Source: Micromonospora sp. R77 (GTDB lineage Bacteria; Actinomycetota; Actinomycetes; Mycobacteriales; Micromonosporaceae). From it: DNA of 64,000 nt. Below, piece after piece: positions 58,777 to 64,000 of this stretch; position 1 is the stretch's first letter; each line of letters starts with the position of its first letter. Both the position numbers and the translations under genes were made by a program. The notes under the pieces were generated by a model, which saw only the letters and a program-made list of their open reading frames with translations, was not told the DNA's origin and searched no databases. The stretch covers positions 3,038,001-3,102,000 of the forward strand of contig NZ_JALDST010000001.1 in the NCBI RefSeq assembly GCF_022747945.1. Direction: 5' to 3'.

Positions 58777-58977
58777 TCAGCGGGCCGGTCGCCGGCCGGT
58801 CAGCACCCCGTCCACCCGCAAGGTGATCTGGTACGCCACCTCGGGCAGGTCGGACAGGTCGAGCCGGTCGGCCCGCAGGGCGAACTGAGCGTGCAACTCC
58901 CGGGCCACCGCGTCCCGGATCTCCGCCTGGAGCGGGGTCAGCCCATCCACGTCGCCCGCCACGTACGCATCGTCCAT
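58777..58977 (-). CDS. Small hypothetical protein (66 aa)
   Basis: The product MDDAYVAGDVDGLTPLQAEI followed by 'RDAVARELHAQFALRADRLDLSDLPEVAYQITLRVDGVLTGRR' is acidic at the start and helical; no domain recognised. Short conserved proteins like this occur near cytochrome c maturation or menaquinone genes in Micromonospora; no function can be given. It is divergent from the AAA ATPase gene and shares with it the palindrome at 59019-59059. Confidence 0.65.
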   Translation of the reverse strand: MDDAYVAGDVDGLTPLQAEIRDAVARELHAQFALRADRLDLSDLPEVAYQITLRVDGVLTGRRPAR

Positions 58978-59018
58978 CCGGCCATGATGCCGGTTCGGCG
59001 TGGCGCTGCCCTGGACAG

Positions 59019-59059
59019 ATTCTTATGACTACACTTCTTAGAACTGTAGTCATAAGAAT
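59019..59059. promoter_or_regulatory. A+T-rich 15-bp inverted repeat before the AAA ATPase gene
   Basis: ATTCTTATGACTACA (59019-59033) is the exact reverse complement of TGTAGTCATAAGAAT (59045-59059), spacer 11. It ends 12 bases before the ATPase start and is much lower in GC than its surroundings. It may be an autoregulatory operator, a translation-blocking hairpin, or a terminal repeat of a small insertion. Confidence 0.75.
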
Positions 59060-59071
59060 TGTGGTGCGGGG

Positions 59072-60553
59072 ATGGCTCTTCCGATAAAGCCGACCGGGAT
59101 CTTCGATCGTGACGTCGAGTGGGCGGAACTTGCCCGATTCGTCGCTGACCAGCGGTCCGGCGCCACTCTCGGCGTTGTCAGCGGCCGTCGTCGGCAGGGC
59201 AAGACGCTGCTGCTCTACGAACTGGCCCGCGCTGGTGGCGGCTTCTACTTCGGCGCCACCGAGGCGACGGCGACCGAATCGCTCCGGCGACTGGGTGACG
59301 CCCTGGGCACGTTCACGAAGGCACCCGGGCCGGTGCACCTGACCGACTGGAGTGCCGCCGTCGACGCCCTGCTCGCCCTCGGGTACGACCGCCCGGTGAC
59401 CGTGGTGCTCGACGAGTTCCCGTACCTCGTGCGGGCGGCCCGTGACCTTCCCTCGATCATCCAGCATGCGCTCACGCCCGGTCGGCCGCAGCGAACGGAG
59501 TCCCGGACACGCCTGCTGCTCTGCGGATCGGCGCTCTCCTTCATGGGTGGACTGCTGGCCGGCTCCGCGCCCCTCCGCGGCCGGGCCGGGCTGGAACTGC
59601 CGGTGCATCCCTTGGACTACCGCGCGGCCGCGAACTTCTGGGGGATCGAGGATCCACTGCTGGCGGCTCGGGTCTTCGCCATCGTGGGCGGGACTCCGGC
59701 GTACCGACGGGAGTACGTCCAGGACGACGCGCCGGCCGGGTCGGCCGACTTCGACGACTGGGTGGTCCGGTCGGTTCTGAACCCCGCCCGTCCCCTGTTC
59801 CGAGAAGCGCGTTACCTGTTGGCCGAGGATCCGGACCTGCGCGACACGGCGCTGTACCACTCGGTGCTGGCGGCCGTGGCAGAGGGCAATGCGAGCCGTG
59901 GTGGGATCGCGAGCTACATCGGGCGCAAGGCCACCGACCTTCAGCATCCGCTGACGGTCCTTGAGGATGCCGGCCTGTTGGTCAGGGAGCCGGACCCCTT
60001 CCGGAGCGGGCGCAGCAGTTACCGGATCACCGAGCCTTTGATCACCTTCTACCAGGCGATCATGCGGCCGGCCTGGACAGCGCTGGAACAGCGTCGGGGC
60101 GGGGATGTCTGGCGTAGGTCGCAGCGGCGTTACGCCAGTGCGGTCCTCGGGCCCCGATTCGAGGAGATGGTCCGGCACTGGTCGCTCCGTTTCGCGGACC
60201 CGGAGGCGCTGGGCGGGCCGGTCGCGGAATCGAGCGCGGCCACGGTGACCGATCCGGTGAGCCGGACCAGTCACGAACTGGACCTCGTCGCACTCGGTGA
60301 ACCGCCGTTGGGTGATGGTCCCCGCCGCTTGCTCGCCATCGGTGAGACGAAGTGGGGCAGGCGGCTGGGCCTCGCCGATCTGGAGCGATTGGAACGCATC
60401 AGGTCATTGCTCCAGAGGCGACCTGGATTCGACGCGACGGACGTGCGTCTGCTGTTGGCCAGCGGTCAGGGCTTCGCCGATGAACTGACCCGTGCCGCAT
60501 CGGTTCGGCCAGACGTCGTCCTGCTCGACCCGGTGGGCCTCTACCACGACTGA
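59072..60553 (+). CDS. AAA ATPase of the ATPase_2/DUF234 family
   Basis: The 493-residue protein starts MALPIKPTGIFDRDVEWAEL. Walker A is 'GVVSGRRRQGKTLLLYELA' (GRRRQGKT) and Walker B 'PVTVVLDEFPYLV'; 'LLLCGSALSFM' is the sensor region. After a winged-helix-like middle ('ASYIGRKATDLQHPLTVLEDAGLLVREPDPF') comes a DUF234 C-terminal domain with a PD-(D/E)XK-like core ('HELDLVALGEPPL...RRLLAIGETKWG'). These archaea-rich ATPases often move between genomes; some may be nuclease-linked regulators or defence proteins, but the role is unproven. Alone in its operon. Confidence 0.9.
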   Translation: MALPIKPTGIFDRDVEWAELARFVADQRSGATLGVVSGRRRQGKTLLLYELARAGGGFYFGATEATATESLRRLGDALGTFTKAPGPVHLTDWSAAVDALLALGYDRPVTVVLDEFPYLVRAARDLPSIIQHALTPGRPQRTESRTRLLLCGSALSFMGGLLAGSAPLRGRAGLELPVHPLDYRAAANFWGIEDPLLAARVFAIVGGTPAYRREYVQDDAPAGSADFDDWVVRSVLNPARPLFREARYLLAEDPDLRDTALYHSVLAAVAEGNASRGGIASYIGRKATDLQHPLTVLEDAGLLVREPDPFRSGRSSYRITEPLITFYQAIMRPAWTALEQRRGGDVWRRSQRRYASAVLGPRFEEMVRHWSLRFADPEALGGPVAESSAATVTDPVSRTSHELDLVALGEPPLGDGPRRLLAIGETKWGRRLGLADLERLERIRSLLQRRPGFDATDVRLLLASGQGFADELTRAASVRPDVVLLDPVGLYHD

Positions 60554-60561
60554 GGTGCGGT

Positions 60562-61032
60562 TCACCCGCTGAACCAGCCGGGGACGTCGAGGCGGAAGAC
60601 GTCGGAGGGGACCATCCGGCGCAGGTCGTCCTCCATGGCGGCGACGCGGTCGGGGCCGAGGGTGGCGGCCCAGCGGTCGCGGAGCTGGTCGAAGAGGACC
60701 GCCGAGCGGCGTAGCCCGTCGAGGCCCCGCTCGGTCATCCGGACCAGCTTGCGGCGGGCGTCGGCGGGGTCGTCGACGCGTTCCAGGTAGCCGAGGGCGA
60801 CCAGCCGGTCGATCGTCTTGCCGGCGGCCTGCTTGGAGACGCCGAGGCGTTGGCCCAGGTCGGAGGCGGTGGTGCCGGCCGGGCCGACGGCCTGGAGCAC
60901 GAAGCCGTGGGCGGGGCGCAGCTCCGGGTGCCCCTGCTGGGCCAGTTCGGCGTGCAGGTCGTCGATGAGCGTACGGAAGCCGGCCAGCAGGAGCAGGGGC
61001 AGCGCGAAGCCGGGGCGGTCAGGTGTTGCCAT
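60562..61032 (-). CDS. MarR family transcriptional regulator
   Basis: The ATG at 61032 is preferred over a TTG at 61041 because GGGG lies 8 bases upstream of it. The 156-residue protein starts MATPDRPGFALPLLLLAGFR and has the winged helix 'GTTASDLGQRLGVSKQAAGKTIDRLVALGYLERVDDPADARRKLVRMTERG' (DxR wing). It is divergent from the AhpD-like gene with a palindrome between, so it probably represses that gene, perhaps sensing oxidants or phenolic compounds. Confidence 0.94.
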   Translation of the reverse strand: MATPDRPGFALPLLLLAGFRTLIDDLHAELAQQGHPELRPAHGFVLQAVGPAGTTASDLGQRLGVSKQAAGKTIDRLVALGYLERVDDPADARRKLVRMTERGLDGLRRSAVLFDQLRDRWAATLGPDRVAAMEDDLRRMVPSDVFRLDVPGWFSG

Positions 61033-61057
61033 GTTCGACAACCCCGTTTACTATTTG

Positions 61058-61072
61058 GTCAACCACGTTGAC
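61058..61072. promoter_or_regulatory. Likely MarR operator
   Basis: GTCAAC-CAC-GTTGAC is a perfect inverted repeat centred in the 63-base gap between the divergent marR-like and AhpD-like genes. Confidence 0.7.
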
Positions 61073-61095
61073 TATCTTAACCGAGGGGTGCCGTC

Positions 61096-61656
61096 ATGTC
61101 CCGACCGGCCTTCACCATCCACACTCCCGACACCGCGCCCACCGCCGTGCGGCCCGTCATGGCCGCCGTCCAGCGCAAACAGGGCCACCTGCCCACCGCC
61201 GTCGCCCTGATGGCCGAGTCGCCGGAACTGCTCAAGGGCTTCCTGGGCGCCGTCGCCGCCTTCGACTCCACCGACCTCGACCCCGTCGCGCGGGAGGTGG
61301 TCGTGCTCACCGTCGCCACCCGTAACGAGTGCCACCTCTGCGTGGCCATGCACACCCCGGCCCTCGCCCGGCACGGTGGCACGCCGGAGCTGGTCGCCGC
61401 GCTGCGGGCCGGCACCGCGCTGCCGGAGGCGCGGCTCGAGGCGCTGCGCCGGTTCACCCTCGCCGTGCTCGACCACCGGGGCGACGTGCCCGACGACGAG
61501 CTGGACGCCTTCCTCGCCGCCGGCTGGCAGCCCCGGCACGCCCTCGACGTGGTGCTCGGCGTCGGGACGTACACCATCTCCACCTTCGCCAATCGGCTGG
61601 TCGACGCCCCGCTCGACCCGCCGCTGGCCGCGTACGCGTGGGAGCCGGCCGCCTGA
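61096..61656 (+). CDS. Carboxymuconolactone decarboxylase/AhpD-like protein
   Basis: The 186-residue protein has 'VLTVATRNECHLCVAMHTPALARHGG' with the redox ECxxC..H motif of AhpD-like proteins, and 'EARLEALRRFTLAVLDHRGDVPDDELDAFLAAGWQPRHALDVVLGVGTYTISTFANRL'. It is a likely peroxidase-linked disulfide reductase in peroxide or organic peroxide defence. The ATG at 61096 lies just after the divergent operator. Confidence 0.93.
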   Translation: MSRPAFTIHTPDTAPTAVRPVMAAVQRKQGHLPTAVALMAESPELLKGFLGAVAAFDSTDLDPVAREVVVLTVATRNECHLCVAMHTPALARHGGTPELVAALRAGTALPEARLEALRRFTLAVLDHRGDVPDDELDAFLAAGWQPRHALDVVLGVGTYTISTFANRLVDAPLDPPLAAYAWEPAA

Positions 61657-61876
61657 GGCCTGTCCGGCAGGTCTTCGGACAAGCGTCCCGGACATCGATG
61701 TGAGCAGGCCGGACATTCCGTCACCTGTCCGGGACGAGCCGAGCCCCTTTTCGAGCCCGCGCAGGGTGGACCAGGGTGGCCACAGGACGGCGGTCGTCGT
61801 CCATCACCGATCCACGATCCTGGGTCGTACCGCCACTCGGTACGGCCGGGAATCCACAAACGGAGGGACTTTGCTC

Positions 61877-62142
61877 ATGAGAAGTCGGATTGCCAGGGCC
61901 GCCACCACGGTGGGGCTCGGCGCGGCGGTCGCCTTCGGCGCGTTGGCCGCCACGCCTGCCCAGGCCGTCGAGTCGGCCGCGAACATCCTGCCGTCGCCTC
62001 GGGATGGGTGTACGAGGGCACCTACTCGAGCCGATCGGAGTGCAATGCCGTAGCTGACTACAACTTGAAGTACTTCAACATCTACGGTCAGTGCCGTGGG
62101 CCGTACTCGGGCGGCGTGTATCACCTCTATCTGTACTTCTAG
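61877..62142 (+). pseudogene. Small secreted protein with a frame break (about 88 aa when repaired)
   Basis: The ATG at 61877 encodes a clear signal peptide, MRSRIARAATTVGLGAAVAF followed by 'GALAATPAQA'. After 'SAANILPS' (about 61993) the frame runs into unrelated sequence, but one base over reads 'ASGWVYEGTYSSRSECNAVADYNLKYFNIYGQC' then 'RGPYSGGVYHLYLYF' and stops at 62142. That is a typical small actinobacterial secreted protein with two Cys and many Tyr. One missing G in CCGTCGCCTC explains the break. Real or sequencing error. Confidence 0.75.
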
Positions 62143-62312
62143 GGAAGGCTGAACCGGCGTGCGGCCGGCAGTCGGGCCGGGCCCTCCCGTCCGACTGCCG
62201 GCCGCCGCACTGCACGGATCGCTCCTCCCGCGTCGGCACCTGGTCGGCCGTGAGCAAGGCCACCCCGACCCGGCGGAGCTGGGGCGGCGGCCGGTGGGGG
62301 AGACTGGCGGGT

Positions 62313-63773
62313 ATGGCGGCTCGTGGCTTCCCGTACACCGATCTCAAGGACTTCCTCGCGGCGCTGGAGCGCGCGGGTGAGCTGCGGCGGGTGAGCGTCC
62401 CGGTCGACCCCACGCTGGAGATCAGCGAGGTGGTCACCCGGACCGTCCGGGCCGGCGGGCCGGCGCTGCTCTTCGAGCGCCCCACCCGGGGCGAGATGCC
62501 GATCGCGATCAACCTGTTCGGCACCGAGAAGCGGATGGCGATGGCGCTCGGCGTCGACTCGCTCGACGAGATCGGCGAGCGGATCGGCGCGCTGATCAAG
62601 CCGGAACTGCCGGTCGGCTGGTCCGGCATCCGCGAGGGTCTGGGCAAGGTCATGCAGCTCAAGTCGGTGCCGCCGCGCAAGGTCAAGACCGCACCCTGCC
62701 AGCAGGTGGTCTACCGGGGCGACGACGTCGACCTGAACAAGCTGCCCGGCCTCCAGGTCTGGCCCGGCGACGGCGGGATCTTCCACAACTACGGACTGAC
62801 CCACACCAAGCACCCCGAGACCGGCAAGCGCAACCTCGGCCTCTACCGCCTCCAGCAGCACGGCCGGAACACCCTCGGCATGCACTGGCAGATCCACAAG
62901 GACTCCACCGCCCACCACGCCGTCGCCGAGCGGCTCGGCCAGCGCCTGCCGGTCGCGGTCGCGATCGGCTGCGACCCGGTCGTCTCGTACGCCGCCTCCG
63001 CGCCGCTCCCCGGCGACATCGACGAATACCTCTTCGCCGGCTTCCTGCGCGGCGAGCGGGTCGAGATGGTCGACTGCCTCACCGTGCCGCTCCAGGTGCC
63101 CGCGCACGCCCAGATCGTGCTGGAGGGCTACCTGGAGCCCGGCGAGCGGCTGCCCGAGGGCCCCTTCGGCGACCACACCGGCTTCTACACCCCGGTCGAG
63201 CCGTTCCCGGTGCTGCACATCGAGACGATGACCATGCAGCGCGAGCCGGTCTACCACTCGATCGTCACCTCCAAGCCGCCGCAGGAGGACCACGGCCTCG
63301 GCAAGGCCACCGAGCGGATCTTCCAGCCGCTGCTCAAGCTGCTGATCCCGGACATCGTCGACTACGACCTGCCGGCCGCCGGGGTCTTCCACAACTGCGC
63401 GATCGTGTCGATCCGCAAGCGCTACCCGAAGCACGCGCAGAAGGTGATGAACGCGATCTGGGGCGCCCACCTCATGTCGCTGACCAAGCTGATCGTGATC
63501 GTCGATGAGGACTGCGACGTCCACGACTACAACGAGGTGGCGTTCCGCGCCTTCGGCAACGTCGACTACGCCCGCGACCTGCTGCTCACCGAAGGTCCGG
63601 TGGACCACCTCGACCACTCGTCGTACCAGCAGTTCTGGGGCGGCAAGGTCGGCGTCGACGCGACCCGCAAACTGCCCACCGAGGGCTACACCCGGGGCTG
63701 GCCGGAGGAGATGACCATGTCGCCGGAGGTCACCGCCCTGGTCGACAAGCGCTGGAAGGAGTACGGGATCTGA
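62313..63773 (+). CDS. UbiD-type decarboxylase of menaquinone biosynthesis (MqnL-like)
   Basis: The ATG at 62313 gives MAARGFPYTDLKDFLAALER, and the 486-residue protein carries UbiD motifs: 'IFHNYGLTHTKHPETGKRNLGLYRLQQHGRNTLGMHWQIHKD', 'GPFGDHTGFYTPVEPFPVLHIETMTMQREPVYHSI' (catalytic E...R..E set), 'AGVFHNCAIVSIRKRYPKHA'. These enzymes use prenylated FMN. The gene is followed with TGATG overlap by the MqnP prenyltransferase, so it probably acts as MqnL, decarboxylating the prenylated naphthoate in the futalosine route. Confidence 0.93.
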   Translation: MAARGFPYTDLKDFLAALERAGELRRVSVPVDPTLEISEVVTRTVRAGGPALLFERPTRGEMPIAINLFGTEKRMAMALGVDSLDEIGERIGALIKPELPVGWSGIREGLGKVMQLKSVPPRKVKTAPCQQVVYRGDDVDLNKLPGLQVWPGDGGIFHNYGLTHTKHPETGKRNLGLYRLQQHGRNTLGMHWQIHKDSTAHHAVAERLGQRLPVAVAIGCDPVVSYAASAPLPGDIDEYLFAGFLRGERVEMVDCLTVPLQVPAHAQIVLEGYLEPGERLPEGPFGDHTGFYTPVEPFPVLHIETMTMQREPVYHSIVTSKPPQEDHGLGKATERIFQPLLKLLIPDIVDYDLPAAGVFHNCAIVSIRKRYPKHAQKVMNAIWGAHLMSLTKLIVIVDEDCDVHDYNEVAFRAFGNVDYARDLLLTEGPVDHLDHSSYQQFWGGKVGVDATRKLPTEGYTRGWPEEMTMSPEVTALVDKRWKEYGI

Positions 63774-64000
63774 TGGCGACCGCCGTCGCGGAGCGGCCCC
63801 GCCGGGTCACCTCCTTCCTCAAGCTGGTCGCGATCGAGCACTCGGTCTTCGCGCTGCCGTTCGCGTACCTGTCGGCGCTGACCGCGATGCAGGTCGACGG
63901 CGGGCGGGTGCGCTGGCTCGACCTGCTGCTGATCACCGTGGCGATGGTCGGCGCACGGACGTTCGCGATGGCCGCCAACCGGATCCTCGACCGGCGGATC
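63773..64000 (+). CDS. mqnP: MqnP/UbiA-family prenyltransferase (truncated by window end)
   Basis: The first 76 residues, MATAVAERPRRVTSFLKLVA through 'IEHSVFALPFAYLSALTAMQVDGGRVRWLDLLLITVAMVGARTFAMAANRILDRRI', match 4-hydroxybenzoate/1,4-dihydroxy-6-naphthoate polyprenyltransferases (UbiA fold). 'MVGARTFAMAANRILDR' contains the N..DR that begins the first Asp-rich motif. MqnP attaches the isoprenoid chain before decarboxylation by the upstream UbiD-type enzyme. The 3' end is outside the window. Confidence 0.9.
   Translation, partial: MATAVAERPRRVTSFLKLVAIEHSVFALPFAYLSALTAMQVDGGRVRWLDLLLITVAMVGARTFAMAANRILDRRI

Overview
The window looks like a high-GC actinobacterial chromosome, most likely Micromonospora or a close relative in the Micromonosporaceae. 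The evidence is pervasive G/C at third codon positions, frequent GTG starts, ATGA-coupled operons, a DUF397/DUF5753 pair, an Eis-type acetyltransferase, futalosine-route menaquinone genes, and a RepSA/Xis/Int integrative element in a tRNA gene. The genus is inferred from style; no marker gene proves it.

Left end (1-1226): the 3' end of a DIP1984-family gene, directly followed by an unusual tRNA-like structured RNA candidate, then a yefM-yoeB toxin-antitoxin operon with a palindromic operator.

1227-10696: an integrated element of about 9.5 kb related to actinomycete integrative elements (AICEs). It is bounded by 40-bp direct repeats (att sites), the right one being the 3' part of an intact tRNA-Lys(TTT). 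A second 20-bp repeat at each end looks like integrase arm sites. The element has int, xis, repSA, a GntR/KorSA-like regulator, three coupled small genes and cargo genes, including a TTA-codon-bearing lower-GC membrane protein and a pentapeptide-repeat protein. No FtsK/TraB-type transfer gene is visible.

10.7-27.3 kb: ordinary chromosomal genes, including a NarL-type two-component system, an epimerase, a beta-helix lipoprotein, a ZIP transporter, an Eis-like acetyltransferase, a PP2C phosphatase, regulators, MscL and a CynX-type MFS transporter. A LuxR-type regulator and a BenE transporter are frame-broken here.

27.3-33.4 kb and 41.6-48.8 kb (plus 52.2 kb): a dense partner-switching network. 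A six-gene translationally coupled operon encodes an RsbR-like protein, RsbS, RsbT, a kinase-phosphatase fusion, a histidine kinase and a receiver-GAF-PP2C protein. A second block has an HATPase-GAF-PP2C protein, a 1455-aa soluble HAMP-repeat hybrid kinase and a response regulator. No sigma factor is encoded in the window.

33.5-41.5 kb: a deacetylase-glycosyltransferase fusion, a threonine dehydratase-like enzyme, an S9 peptidase and a frame-broken FAD oxidase. 48.8-51.9 kb: a MarR/GbsR-type regulator divergent from an ABC exporter, with a clear operator. 52.7-58.7 kb: hemL, a phosphoglycerate-mutase-like phosphatase, and the System II cytochrome c maturation genes (ResA-like, CcdA, ResB, CcsB). 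58.8-64 kb: an AAA ATPase of the ATPase_2/DUF234 type behind a 15-bp palindrome, a MarR regulator divergent from an AhpD-like protein, a frame-broken small secreted protein, and the UbiD-type decarboxylase and MqnP prenyltransferase (cut by the window end).

Five single-base frame breaks (about 19.75, 22.18, 22.49, 40.44 and 61.99 kb), most in short G or C runs, affect four otherwise sensible genes. Sequencing or assembly errors are at least as likely as real gene decay.
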